22,489 nt of DNA from JAMQKA01 sp033722415 (GCA_033722415.1 JAWVZC010000017.1:1-22489); one strand, 5' to 3'; counted from the first letter of the stretch, positions 14,582 through 22,489 are shown. Made by a program: numbers and translations. Notes: generated from the sequence alone by a model not told the origin.

Positions 14582-17500
14582 ATGAAATTAAGACTCTTCC
14601 TGCTATTACTATTTTCGTTCATTCTATCATCAACCCAGCTTCTGGCACAGGATAACGGTTCGATCATAACGGAGACGAACTACAGCGGCCTGGAATTTCG
14701 GAACGTCGGGCCCGCACTGTTTTCGGGGCGTATCGCGGATATCGCCATCAGCCGGCACGATGAAAGCACCTGGTACGTGGCGGTCGGTTCCGGCGGCGTA
14801 TGGAAAACCACCAACGACGGCATAACCTGGGAGCCCATTTTCGATAACCAGTCGTCCTATTCCATCGGCTCTGTTACGATCGATCCCGGTGACGAGCACA
14901 CCATCTGGGTAGGAACCGGTGAAAATGTCGGCGGGCGCCATGTCGGGTATGGAGACGGCGTCTACAAGAGTACCGACGGAGGAAAAACCTGGGAAAATAT
15001 GGGACTCGAGGAGTCCGAACATATCTCCAAAATTGTAGTGCACCCGGAGAACTCCGACATCATTTGGGTGGCCGCGCAGGGACCGCTATGGGACAAAGGG
15101 GGCCAGCGCGGGCTCTACAAGTCAACCGACGGCGGGCAGACCTGGGAAAAGAAACTCGGGGATGACGAATGGACCGGGGTTACCGATATTGAGCTCGACC
15201 CGCGGGACCCGGACCTGATGTATGCCGCCACCTGGCAGCGGCATCGAACGGTGGCAGCCTATATGGGGGGCGGACCCAATTCCGGGATTCACAAAAGCTA
15301 CGATGGCGGGGAGACCTGGGAAGAGCTTAAAACCGGTCTGCCGTTAGACAAGAACATGGGCAAGATCGGGATGGATATCTCCCCGCAGAACCCGGATATC
15401 GTCTATGCGGCGATAGAGCTGCACCGTCTCAAGGGAGGCGTATACAAATCGGAAAATCAGGGGGATTCCTGGCAGAAGATGTCGAATACCGTATCCGGCG
15501 GTACCGGCCCGCATTACTACCAGGAACTGTATGCCTCACCGCACCATTTCGGGCGCATCTATCTCGTCAGCAACTATACCCAGGTATCGGATGACCACGG
15601 CAAAAACTTCGAGACGATCAACCTGGAACACAAGCATGTTGATGACCATGCCATCGCTTTCAAAAACAGCGATCCCGACTACATCATCATGGGCTCGGAC
15701 GGTGGCCTGTATGAAAGCAGGGATCAGGGTCAAAACTGGCGTATGATCAACAATATGCCGATCACCCAATTTTACAAGGTTGCCGTCGACAATGCCCAGC
15801 CGTTCTATAACATCTACGGCGGCACGCAGGACAACGGCTCCCAGAAAGGGCCTTCCCGTACAGAAAATGAGATCGGTATTACCAACCGCGACTGGCGCAA
15901 AACACTCTTTGCCGACGGTCATGATACAGCCACCGAACCGGGCAATCCCAATATCTTTTACGCCGAAACACAGCAGGGGGGGCTCCACCGAATAGATGCC
16001 CGGACCGACGATCCTGTCTTTATCCAGCCGCAGGCCGGCGAAGATGAGGAGTTTGAGCGTTTCAACTGGGATGCCCCGATAGAAGTGAGCCCGCACAGCC
16101 CCACCAAGCTGCTGTTTGCCTCGCAGCGGGTATGGATATCTGAAAACAGGGGTGACAGCTGGACCGCCATTTCCGGTGATCTCACGCGCGACGAGGAGCG
16201 CATAACCCTGCCGATCATGGGTAAGCAGCGGAGCTGGGACAACGCCTGGGATGTCAATGCGATGTCGAATTACAATACGATTACTTCTCTGGCTGAATCT
16301 CCGCTTCAGGAGGGACTTATTTATGCCGGTACCGACGACGGGCGCATCAATGTAACGGAGGATGGCGGCCAAAACTGGCGAACCATCGAGCTGGCTGACA
16401 TTGACGGGGTTCCCGCCAGGGCGTTTATCAACGACATCAAGGCCGACCGCTTTGATGTCAATACCGTGTATGTGGCACTGGATGATCACAAGAATGGAGA
16501 TTTCAGTCCATATCTCCTGAAAAGTACCAATCGCGGGCGATCCTGGGAGCTGATCAGTGACGATCTGCCGGACCGCCACCTCGTCTGGCGTGTGATTCAG
16601 GATGATGTCAAGAAAGAGCTGATGTTTGCGGCTACCGAGTTCGGGGTGTTCTTTACCGTCGATGGCGGTGAAGAGTGGATTGAGCTGGAAGGCGGTCTGC
16701 CCACGATAGCATTCCGCGATATCGTGCTGCAGCGACAAAAGGACGATATCGTGCTGGCGTCGTTTGGCCGGGGATTCTTTGTCCTTGACAACTACGCCCC
16801 GCTGCGACAGATCAGCGAGGAGACCCTGAACCGGGAAGCCAGGCTGTTTCAGCCCCGCGACGCCTACTGGTACCAACCCGACCAGGAAGTGGAAGACCAG
16901 GGCGCGAACTATTTTATCGCCGAAAATCCGCCGTTCGGGGCTGTATTTACCTACTACCTGAAGGACGGATACCAGAGCCTTACCGAGCAGCGACAGGAGC
17001 AGGAGGAACAGCTAGATCCGAACCAGGATGTGCCGTTTCCGGGATGGGACAGCCTGGAAACCGAGATGCGACAGGAAGACCCCCGCATGGTGATCAAGAT
17101 CCGCGACAGCGAGGGGAATGTCGTGAACCGGGTCGAGGGACCGACTACACCTGGCTTTCACCGGGTAAACTGGGAGTTGAAATATCCCTCCAAAGACGTG
17201 GTAACCCTTGAAGAGGAAGAGCAGGGGTTCTTTGGCGGCGGCTTTATGGTGACACCCGGAACCTACACAGCCACCCTCTACAAACAGATTAACGGTGCGT
17301 TGACCCAGCTGTCGGAGCCGATGGAATTCGAGGTCAAACCGCTCCGGAAGGGGACCCTCGAGCGTGCCTCAAATACCACGATTGCCGAATTCCGGGAAAC
17401 TGTGGAACGGTTCCAGCAGGAAGTCACACAGACCTCGAATGCGCTGGAAGAGCAACTTGAACGGGTTAACAAAATGCAGAAGGCATTATCGCGGGCCGAC

Positions 17501-17818
17501 GGGGAGGATCCCCAGCTTGTGAAAGATCTGCACGATGCCCGCATGCAGCTGCTTCAGATCAGGGAGCTCATGGAGGGCAGCGAAGCCAAAGAGCAGATCG
17601 GTGAGCGCGTTCATCCCACACCGGCTTCCAGAATGTTCGTCGGAATCAGGGCCATGTATTCAACATACGGTCCCACGCCGCTGCACGTACAAACCGTGGA
17701 AACCGGAAGGGATGAGCTCGAGGAAATCCGGGAACAGCTAAACCAGTTTATCGAAATGGAGATGCCGAAACTGGAAAAGGTCCTTGAACAAACGGATGCT
17801 CCGCCAATCAGGGATTAA
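14582..17818 (+). CDS. Secreted VPS10/sortilin-like Asp-box (BNR) repeat beta-propeller protein
   Basis: A 1,078-residue exported protein. Residues 1-23 form a Sec signal peptide (KLRLFLLLLFSFILSSTQ then LAQ). The body to about 740 is a multi-bladed propeller with about eleven Asp-box motifs of the SxDxGxxW type, near residues 75, 129, 180, 238, 289, 336, 378, 519, 591, 648 and 691, for example KSTDGGKTWE and KSYDGGETWE. A beta-rich linker follows, then an immunoglobulin-like segment (about 830-945, MVIKIRDSEGNVVNRVEGPT onward) and a C-terminal charged, predicted coiled-coil region (about 955-1075). Such proteins are often annotated as glycosyl hydrolases or sortilins, but no catalytic residues are evident, so the function is unknown. 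No Por-type sorting domain is seen at the C terminus. The gene is flanked by a candidate promoter and a strong terminator, so it is probably monocistronic. Confidence 0.92.
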   Translation: MKLRLFLLLLFSFILSSTQLLAQDNGSIITETNYSGLEFRNVGPALFSGRIADIAISRHDESTWYVAVGSGGVWKTTNDGITWEPIFDNQSSYSIGSVTIDPGDEHTIWVGTGENVGGRHVGYGDGVYKSTDGGKTWENMGLEESEHISKIVVHPENSDIIWVAAQGPLWDKGGQRGLYKSTDGGQTWEKKLGDDEWTGVTDIELDPRDPDLMYAATWQRHRTVAAYMGGGPNSGIHKSYDGGETWEELKTGLPLDKNMGKIGMDISPQNPDIVYAAIELHRLKGGVYKSENQGDSWQKMSNTVSGGTGPHYYQELYASPHHFGRIYLVSNYTQVSDDHGKNFETINLEHKHVDDHAIAFKNSDPDYIIMGSDGGLYESRDQGQNWRMINNMPITQFYKVAVDNAQPFYNIYGGTQDNGSQKGPSRTENEIGITNRDWRKTLFADGHDTATEPGNPNIFYAETQQGGLHRIDARTDDPVFIQPQAGEDEEFERFNWDAPIEVSPHSPTKLLFASQRVWISENRGDSWTAISGDLTRDEERITLPIMGKQRSWDNAWDVNAMSNYNTITSLAESPLQEGLIYAGTDDGRINVTEDGGQNWRTIELADIDGVPARAFINDIKADRFDVNTVYVALDDHKNGDFSPYLLKSTNRGRSWELISDDLPDRHLVWRVIQDDVKKELMFAATEFGVFFTVDGGEEWIELEGGLPTIAFRDIVLQRQKDDIVLASFGRGFFVLDNYAPLRQISEETLNREARLFQPRDAYWYQPDQEVEDQGANYFIAENPPFGAVFTYYLKDGYQSLTEQRQEQEEQLDPNQDVPFPGWDSLETEMRQEDPRMVIKIRDSEGNVVNRVEGPTTPGFHRVNWELKYPSKDVVTLEEEEQGFFGGGFMVTPGTYTATLYKQINGALTQLSEPMEFEVKPLRKGTLERASNTTIAEFRETVERFQQEVTQTSNALEEQLERVNKMQKALSRADGEDPQLVKDLHDARMQLLQIRELMEGSEAKEQIGERVHPTPASRMFVGIRAMYSTYGPTPLHVQTVETGRDELEEIREQLNQFIEMEMPKLEKVLEQTDAPPIRD

Positions 17819-17849
17819 CAGCGGGGATGGCATCAAAAAGTGCAACTTT

Positions 17850-17880
17850 AAGGGAGCGCCACTCCGGTGCTCCCTTTTTT
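17850..17880 (+). terminator. Rho-independent terminator after the Asp-box protein gene
   Basis: An 11-bp stem, AAGGGAGCGCC (17850-17860) with GGTGCTCCCTT (17866-17876), contains one G-U pair, has an ACTCC loop and is followed by a T-run to 17880. It lies about 30 bp after the stop codon. Confidence 0.9.
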
Positions 17881-17956
17881 ATTTGGCAGTGGAAATTTTT
17901 CAATTTTCTGTTACATTGTGTTAGTGTGATCAAATAACAAAGTGTTTGTGGTTAGT

Positions 17957-18799
17957 GTGAAACAGTTCCTGGCGATTATTACAAGTCTGTTACTCTGTTT
18001 TGTGTCATGCATTATGACAAAGGCCCAGTCGCCCGGCACGGGTTATTTTGTGGAGCGTGATGCCCTGTTTATGCGTTCAATGCCCGATTTTGAAGATGAT
18101 GCCCGGTATATCCTGTCTTCACCTGCCCGTTTCGATCGTAAAAATCTACTCTTTTTTGGAGCTTTCTCTGCCGTAACGGGGATCTTGATGTCTTCTGTTG
18201 ATTCTCCAATATATAACTCCGTCAGGGGAAATGACGTATCGAAGCACAATTTCCTCGCAGGACCGGGACGATTTTATGATCGTATAAACCCGAAATTGTT
18301 TACCTACGGTACATCGGGATTACTTGTGGGCGCCGGTTACCTGCTGGATGATACCAGGCTTGCACGTACCGGGTGGACGGCTGCAGAGGCCGTTTTGTTT
18401 ACTCAGCTGACAACGGGTATTCTAAAATCGGCCGTAGGCAGAGAACGACCGTATGTGAACGACGGCAATTTTGATTTTGACCTGCTGGATGTTACCGAAG
18501 GCAATACAAATCGATCATTTCCATCGGGGCACACCAGTAAAATATTTGCCCTTTCGACCGTATTGGCTTCCAGTTATGACTCTCCGTGGGTTCGGCTCCC
18601 TTCCTACGCGTTGGCCGGTTCGGTGGCACTGCAGCGAATTGAAAGCAGCAACCACTGGATATCCGATGTGGTAGCCGGCGGTGCACTCGGGTATGTTATG
18701 GGACGGGCTCTTGCCCGGAAAAACGGACTCGTCGAAAGCAATTCACGGGTATACCCGGTCATACAGGGTGGACTCGTGGGGTTGAATATCCGGTTCTGA
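17957..18799 (+). CDS. PAP2-family phosphatase, exported
   Basis: A membrane- or periplasm-directed acid phosphatase of the PAP2 superfamily. The three catalytic blocks are present: KSAVGRERP (the KX6RP motif), FPSGHTSKIF (PSGH) and SSNHWISDVVAGGALGY (a variant of SRX5HX3D in which the usual arginine position is not obvious). The N terminus (KQFLAIITSLLLCFVSC...KAQ) is a signal peptide, and several further hydrophobic stretches lie at about 55-70, 100-115 and 225-240. Substrates in this family range from phosphatidate and undecaprenyl diphosphate to nucleotides; none can be assigned. No ATG precedes the signal peptide. GTG codons at 17942 and 17957 are possible starts, and I favour 17957 because it gives a canonical short MKQF n-region. 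It follows a terminator and precedes nfo by about 90 bp. Confidence 0.87.
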   Translation: MKQFLAIITSLLLCFVSCIMTKAQSPGTGYFVERDALFMRSMPDFEDDARYILSSPARFDRKNLLFFGAFSAVTGILMSSVDSPIYNSVRGNDVSKHNFLAGPGRFYDRINPKLFTYGTSGLLVGAGYLLDDTRLARTGWTAAEAVLFTQLTTGILKSAVGRERPYVNDGNFDFDLLDVTEGNTNRSFPSGHTSKIFALSTVLASSYDSPWVRLPSYALAGSVALQRIESSNHWISDVVAGGALGYVMGRALARKNGLVESNSRVYPVIQGGLVGLNIRF

Positions 18800-18823
18800 C
18801 ACCCCCTTTCTTCCAAATTTTCT

Positions 18824-18854
18824 TTGTCATTCTCATTCGAATTCGATTACTTCG
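18824..18854 (+). promoter_or_regulatory. Candidate promoter for nfo
   Basis: TTG (18824-18826), a 20-nt spacer and TTACTTCG (18847-18854) nearly repeat the arrangement seen before deoC (TTG-N20-TTACTTTG). The site lies about 35 bp before the nfo ATG. Confidence 0.28.
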
Positions 18855-18889
18855 GGCCTAACATTTCGAAATTTTAAACCGAAAAAAAC

Positions 18890-19741
18890 ATGAAGTATAT
18901 CGGAGCACACGTAAGTGCTGCAGGGGGAGTGGAAAATGCACCCGAACGAGCCGATAAGATCGGAGCCAAAGCGTTTGCCCTGTTCACCAAAAACCAGCGG
19001 CGCTGGGAAGGCAAGCCACTCTCGGATGAGAATATTACCAACTTCAGGAAAAATATTGACGAGCTCGATTTCTCCGTCGATCACATCATTCCGCATGACA
19101 GTTACCTGATCAACCTCGGGCACCCGGAGAAGGAACAGCTTGAAAAATCCCGAAATGCTTTTCTCGATGAGATGCAGCGGTGTGAACAGCTTGGAATCAA
19201 GCTGCTGAATTTCCATCCCGGAAGCCATCTCGACAAAATATCCCCCGAAGAGTGCTTTCGGAGAAATTCGGAATCGATTAACTGGGCTTTGGACAACACT
19301 GATGGTGTAACGGCGGTATTTGAGAATACCGCCGGACAGGGTACCAATATGGGGTTCCGGTTCGAACATCTGGCAGAAATGATCGATCAGGTGGAGGATA
19401 AGGATCGGGTAGGGGTGTGCATCGATACCTGCCACGCCTATGCTGCCGGGTACGATATACGAACCAAAGAAGGGGTCGAAGATATGTTCGAAAAATTCGA
19501 CCAAACTATTGGCCTGCAATATTTAAAGGCGATGCACTTGAATGATTCCAAGAAAGAGCTGGGCAGCCGGGTGGATCGGCACGAGAGCCTGGGGGACGGC
19601 GAAATCGGGATCGAGGCGTTCAAGGTGTTGATGAACGACAAACGAACCGACGACATCCCACTGATCCTGGAAACGCCCGACACCGATCGCTGGCCCGAAG
19701 AAATTGCGATGCTGTATGACTTTGCGGGCCTGGAGGTCTGA
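18890..19741 (+). CDS. nfo: Deoxyribonuclease IV (apurinic/apyrimidinic endonuclease IV)
   Basis: Endonuclease IV (EC 3.1.21.2) incises DNA at abasic sites in base-excision repair, using a trinuclear zinc centre in a TIM barrel. The 283 residues equal the family length (285 in E. coli). Visible landmarks: the start MKYIGAHVSAAGG, FTKNQRRW, LLNFHPGSH, ENTAGQGTNMG, the metal block CIDTCHAYAAGYDI, HLNDSKKELGSRVDRHESLG and DIPLILETPD. The zinc-ligand histidines, aspartates and glutamates of these blocks are all present, so it should be active. The ATG at 18890 is unambiguous from the family. Downstream to 19980 there are about 240 non-coding bases with no clear terminator; the next gene converges. 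Confidence 0.97.
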   Translation: MKYIGAHVSAAGGVENAPERADKIGAKAFALFTKNQRRWEGKPLSDENITNFRKNIDELDFSVDHIIPHDSYLINLGHPEKEQLEKSRNAFLDEMQRCEQLGIKLLNFHPGSHLDKISPEECFRRNSESINWALDNTDGVTAVFENTAGQGTNMGFRFEHLAEMIDQVEDKDRVGVCIDTCHAYAAGYDIRTKEGVEDMFEKFDQTIGLQYLKAMHLNDSKKELGSRVDRHESLGDGEIGIEAFKVLMNDKRTDDIPLILETPDTDRWPEEIAMLYDFAGLEV

Positions 19742-19980
19742 TACGCCAGGCACAACAGGGTGCCGAACTGCGGTAACAGTGCTCAACTTCTGTCACGCTG
19801 CCCGTAACCGACGAACGGTGATAAATACACCATGTCCGGATTTCTCACCAAGAAATTTGTTTTTCAGCAAGGCCTAAGGAAACACGTGAAGCAATACCTA
19901 GTACCTGCCAAGTTAAAAAAAGGCTTTACGATAGTTCTAAGCTTTTATAATTGCATTACCAAAATCGATAGGTACCTGCT

Positions 19981-20589
19981 CTAAAGATCCAGCTCAAGGG
20001 TTACAGACTCGTACCGTTTGAAAAACAGCGGAACCAGCAGGGCGGCCAGGTAGAACAGGGCACCGATAACGGCAAAGAAAATACCGAAATGGATATCGTA
20101 TTCCAGCATGTTCATTTCCGTAAGCAGGTTGCGCCAGTCGTGCGACTCTTTTGAAAGTCCGCCGATAAGGGGAAGCTGTTGTTGTCCGCCGTCGGCGGCG
20201 TATGCGGCCACGTCTAACCAGCTCATGCCGACGAGTGCAAGGGAGAGCTGCATGCCGATCTTCTGCCGGTTAATCCAGGTGTAAAAGTAAATAGCCAGCG
20301 GCAGCAACACCTGGAAGAGGGAACCTCCCAGAATGGTGATAAACCGGATGCCCAAAATACCGAAAAACGTATGGCCCGCCTCATGTACGATCAGCAGGAA
20401 ATTATCGGTTAAAAAATGAACGAAATTGATGGGGAACGGGAAGTCGTGGGAGATCATGAAATAGATGTTGAAACGCAGGGCGCGGTAGATCTGGTGGAGC
20501 GTTTCAACTACAAACGGCAGTAGCAGGAGGGAACACCACCACTTTTTCAGGATAGCCAATCCCACTTTTTTTGCACGGTAAAGGTCCAT
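19981..20589 (-). CDS. Integral membrane protein with HEAGH zinc-metallopeptidase-like motif
   Basis: A 202-residue protein that I cannot assign to a named family. It has a basic N terminus and several hydrophobic segments (about 17-30, 57-68, 76-105, 112-132 and 166-191). HEAGH at residues 69-73 fits the HExxH zinc site of intramembrane or membrane-anchored metallopeptidases such as M50, and sits at the end of a hydrophobic stretch, as in site-2 proteases. A later conserved-looking block, GMSWLDVAAYAADGG (121-135), could supply the third ligand (Asp126), but the M50 NPxxDG signature is absent. The start is the ATG at 20587-20589. It follows the dioxygenase gene on the same strand by about 105 bp and may be co-transcribed. 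Proteolysis is inference from one motif. Confidence 0.75.
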   Translation of the reverse strand: MDLYRAKKVGLAILKKWWCSLLLLPFVVETLHQIYRALRFNIYFMISHDFPFPINFVHFLTDNFLLIVHEAGHTFFGILGIRFITILGGSLFQVLLPLAIYFYTWINRQKIGMQLSLALVGMSWLDVAAYAADGGQQQLPLIGGLSKESHDWRNLLTEMNMLEYDIHFGIFFAVIGALFYLAALLVPLFFKRYESVTLELDL

Positions 20590-20694
20590 TACCCATCAAC
20601 AAAATTCTCATTCCACCAAGAACCGAATATAACGGTTTTTGGAACGTTTTCCGGGCAGTAATGGAGTCTTGGTACAAACAGGGAGTTTACAGTT

Positions 20695-21450
20695 TCAGGC
20701 CTGCAGTTCAAACTTCTCCTCCCACACCTCCTGGTTCTTTTTGGCATCCTGGATGTACCCGGTATGCCGTATGGTATTATAGATCATCTTGTTAATCGCG
20801 GATGCGGGAAATTTCATAGGTCGCATGATATCCATAAAAAGTACGACACGAACTCCATCAGTGTCATTCCACACTTCATGATCATACGTATCGTCAAACA
20901 TAATGCTTTCGCCTTCACTCCAGTGGGCGAATTCATCTTGAACCCTGATACGGCACTTTTCTTTCGGTTCCGGTACTTTAAGGCCCAGGTGGTAGCGGAT
21001 AAAACCCTTGTACACACCGCGGTGTGCGGGAATGTGTTTGCCGGGTTCCAGGATCGAAAAAAACGCGGTGGTCATGCCGGGCACGCTTTCGACAAGTTCG
21101 GTTGTTTGTGGACAGCGGCTACAGTTGAGTTCTGCCTTGTAGCCAAACCCGTACAGGAAGTAGGTCTTCCAGTTGTCGTCAGAGGTTATTGCTTTCTGGT
21201 CCGACGAGATATCCTGGAAATTCGGGATGAAATCCTTGTTTTCCAGGATCTGATCAAGTTCTTCCCTCATTACCTGCCAGTTTTCTTCCAGCCGCCCGGT
21301 CCATGCAAACAATTCCGGGTCTAAAAAGGGCGTTGTTGGAACTTCGGAATATTTTTCCATCACTTTTTCGATACTCCAGAGCAGCTTGCCGCCCCAATCT
21401 TTGACGAGTTTTCGTTTTACCTGTTGAAATGACTTAATTCCCTGATCCAT
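20695..21450 (-). CDS. Aspartyl/asparaginyl beta-hydroxylase-family 2-oxoglutarate dioxygenase
   Basis: A 251-residue Fe(II)/2-oxoglutarate oxygenase of the AspH/LpxO type. The C-terminal domain contains CSRCPQT, then IPAHRG (His143), IRYHLGL (Arg152, His154) and DHEVWNDTDGVRVVLFMD (His191, Arg201). The spacings His143-Arg152-His154 and His191-Arg201 equal those I recall for human AspH (His679-Arg688-His690 and His725-Arg735), so iron and co-substrate binding appear intact. No transmembrane segment is evident. Bacterial members hydroxylate lipid A acyl chains (LpxO) or peptide-borne residues; the substrate here is unknown. The ATG at 21450 has a good Shine-Dalgarno GAGGGAG about 7 nt upstream, one of the clearest in the window. 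A promoter-like site with an internal inverted repeat lies directly upstream. Confidence 0.9.
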   Translation of the reverse strand: MDQGIKSFQQVKRKLVKDWGGKLLWSIEKVMEKYSEVPTTPFLDPELFAWTGRLEENWQVMREELDQILENKDFIPNFQDISSDQKAITSDDNWKTYFLYGFGYKAELNCSRCPQTTELVESVPGMTTAFFSILEPGKHIPAHRGVYKGFIRYHLGLKVPEPKEKCRIRVQDEFAHWSEGESIMFDDTYDHEVWNDTDGVRVVLFMDIMRPMKFPASAINKMIYNTIRHTGYIQDAKKNQEVWEEKFELQA

Positions 21451-21794
21451 GATAAGCTCCCTCTTAATATTTATAACATACTGTAATTACCAGTATTTGT
21501 CGATAATATAACTCAGGGTAAAATAAAAATAAACAGGATATCCCGGGCTTTGCTAAATCCCGGTATCACGGTGCTGGTGTTTGTTTCTTTATGCACGTGC
21601 CATGCCGGTCCCTTTTATGCCGGATAGGAGGATTATGGGAGAGGTATTGCAATACCATTAGTGGGGGTATCCCAGTCGTGGACCTGCACAGGGAAGTACT
21701 GGGAGACGATATTTCTGGGATGATTGATAATTGATCCACCCGAAAAGGAAACGTGTAACGTAATGCAACTTTCATCCCTTTGTTGATACAGGGG
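21451..21794. other. 344-bp intergenic region upstream of the dioxygenase gene
   Basis: The left part holds the dioxygenase ribosome-binding site, a promoter-like element and an inverted repeat. The remainder (about 21540-21794) shows only short frames without recognisable products, a direct repeat of ATGCCGG, and no tRNA or strong terminator. It borders the glycosyltransferase remnant. Confidence 0.5.
21475..21503 (-). promoter_or_regulatory. Promoter-like site with internal inverted repeat
   Basis: On the minus strand, TCGACA (21498-21503), a 17-nt spacer and TATGTT (21475-21480) form a weak -35/-10-like pair about 25-50 bp before the dioxygenase ATG. The spacer contains the inverted repeat ATACTG-N7-CAGTAT (21478-21496), which overlaps the -10-like hexamer and is a possible operator. 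Confidence 0.3.
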
Positions 21795-22124
21795 TTATGC
21801 TAGGATATCGCGAAAACGTCGCTTTTTCCGCACGAAATACTCCATGACGATATTGATCGGTAGCAGGGTGGGCGGGTCCTCCGGTATCGTACGGATATCC
21901 TGCAGTTTCTTTCTCTTCCGGTGGGTGGCAGGAAGCGTTCGCCAAAAATGCAGGTGTGCCCGGACTATGGCCTTGCATTCCCTCCACTCACCTCCGATCA
22001 GCGATCGCAGTGCGGAAACGATATCAAGGCCATACCTGAGCGAGAAACGCCACCAGAGGGTACTTGTGCTGCCATTTTTCCATAGCATGCGCAGATTGTT
22101 CCGGTAATTGTAATACCATAACTC
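21795..22124 (-). pseudogene. Truncated family 2 glycosyltransferase (C-terminal fragment)
   Basis: The minus-strand frame reads LWYYNYRNNLRMLWKNGS, then WWRFSLRYGLDIVSALRSLI, AIVRAHLHFWRTLP and ATHRKRKKLQDIR, ending at a TAA at 21795. This is the typical C-terminal tail of membrane-associated GT2 enzymes, with the YYxYRNNLRML helix and the basic tail. The nucleotide-sugar-binding and catalytic parts are missing. The frame stays open only to a stop at about 22158, and the sequence beyond roughly 22120 belongs to a transporter gene in another frame. It is therefore a fragment of a once larger gene of about 300 residues. No start codon context is apparent; the internal ATG at 22088 is unlikely to be a genuine start. 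Confidence 0.7.
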
Positions 22125-22489
22125 ACATCCAAGAAGATTACCAATGCACCAATTGACATCAAAGAGAAAGAGAAGAAAAGAACGACATATGCACCTATTT
22201 CATCACTAACAGATCCTCCGGGTACTCGAATTAGTGAAGCAAGTACTGAATATGCCATGGTCAGTAATCCTGCAGTAGCAAGTGGCAAACCATAACTTTT
22301 GATCCAAAAAGTTGGTAGCCACCCGGTAATCGCTAGAAAACCACCGAAACTGGTAAAGTACAGACCTACAAGTACCCAGGTCTCCCATTTTTCAGCCGAA
22401 TCCTTGAGATCATCAACAGGACTTCCCTGAGGAAATATTTCCTGACCCTCTTGGGTTGCAACTTCTTGAGCCTCCTCTCGGTCGATCCC
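22110..22489 (-). pseudogene. NNP/NarK-type MFS transporter, truncated 3' end, open at the window edge
   Basis: The minus-strand frame is open from the window edge and encodes the second half of an MFS transporter. A polar cytoplasmic loop (IDREEAQEVATQEGQ...DDLKDSAEKW) is followed by LVGLYFTSFGGFLAITGWLP, TFWIKSYGLPLATAGLLTMA, and the nitrate/nitrite-porter-like RVPGGSVSDEIGAYVV. One further helix (VLFFSFSLMSIGALVIFL) follows and then the homology stops. The frame runs on to a stop at 21998, but the last 35-40 residues are out-of-frame reading of glycosyltransferase DNA. About four C-terminal helices are missing, so the protein would not be functional as it stands. Composition is visibly AT-richer than the rest of the window. 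The substrate could be nitrate, nitrite or another anion. Confidence 0.75.

Noticed and set aside
15536..16876. A 446-codon open frame on the minus strand inside the Asp-box protein gene
   Set aside because: The plus-strand product has a signal peptide and about eleven Asp-box motifs, so it is the real gene. The antisense frame has no recognisable domain and is explained by codon bias of the sense gene.
19901..19979. Direct repeat GTACCTGC at 19901-19908 and 19972-19979
   Set aside because: An 8-bp repeat in a short gap can arise by chance. There is no mobile gene between the copies, so it is not evidence of an insertion or attachment site.
1..22489. Search for tRNA or rRNA genes, CRISPR arrays and complete insertion sequences
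   Set aside because: No T-loop-like GGTTCGAATCC context, no regularly spaced long direct repeats and no transposase-like reading frame were seen on either strand.

Overview
The window looks like chromosome from a free-living, aerobic, moderately GC-rich Gram-negative bacterium of the Bacteroidota/Rhodothermota/Balneolota type. This is inference. It rests on a SPOR-domain lipoprotein, a secreted 1,078-residue Asp-box (VPS10/sortilin-like) protein, a DUF1761 protein, few clear Shine-Dalgarno sites, several apparent GTG or TTG starts, and three putative promoters resembling the Bacteroidota -33 TTG / -7 TAnnTTTG type. No rRNA, tRNA, CRISPR array or intact insertion sequence was seen.

Layout. 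140-2545 (+): housekeeping genes nusB, a PPP-type phosphatase and ychF, with degenerate heptanucleotide tandem repeats at both ends in opposite orientations. 2876-8218 (-): a probable catabolic operon read right to left, namely deoC, a full-length aldehyde dehydrogenase, a half-length non-catalytic ALDH-like protein, a SPOR lipoprotein and a DUF3095 cyclase-like protein. 8783-11182 (+): a two-gene unit (FAH-family dehydratase plus 2,5-dioxovalerate dehydrogenase) that could carry out the last two steps of a Weimberg-type pentonate pathway to 2-oxoglutarate; it ends in a strong hairpin terminator. 11462-14359: single genes for a DUF1761 membrane protein, a FrnE-like DsbA-family protein, a short-chain dehydrogenase and a VOC-fold protein. 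14582-19741 (+): the large secreted Asp-box protein with its terminator, a PAP2 phosphatase and endonuclease IV. 19981-21450 (-): an integral membrane protein with a HEAGH metallopeptidase motif and an aspartyl/asparaginyl beta-hydroxylase-family dioxygenase.

The right end (21795-22489, -) is abnormal. The C-terminal part of a family 2 glycosyltransferase abuts an AT-richer, truncated NNP/NarK-type transporter in another reading frame. This is either a real recombination scar or an assembly chimera.

Functional reading. DeoC yields acetaldehyde and glyceraldehyde-3-phosphate, and the neighbouring ALDH pair would oxidise the aldehyde. The pair looks like a two-gene split of the two-domain ALDH16 architecture. 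The divergent FAH/KGSADH unit suggests that this locus handles carbon from deoxyribose and pentoses. The most interesting items are the split ALDH16-like pair, the two metal-type aspartates in DUF3095, the heptamer repeats, the HEAGH membrane protein and the chimeric right end.
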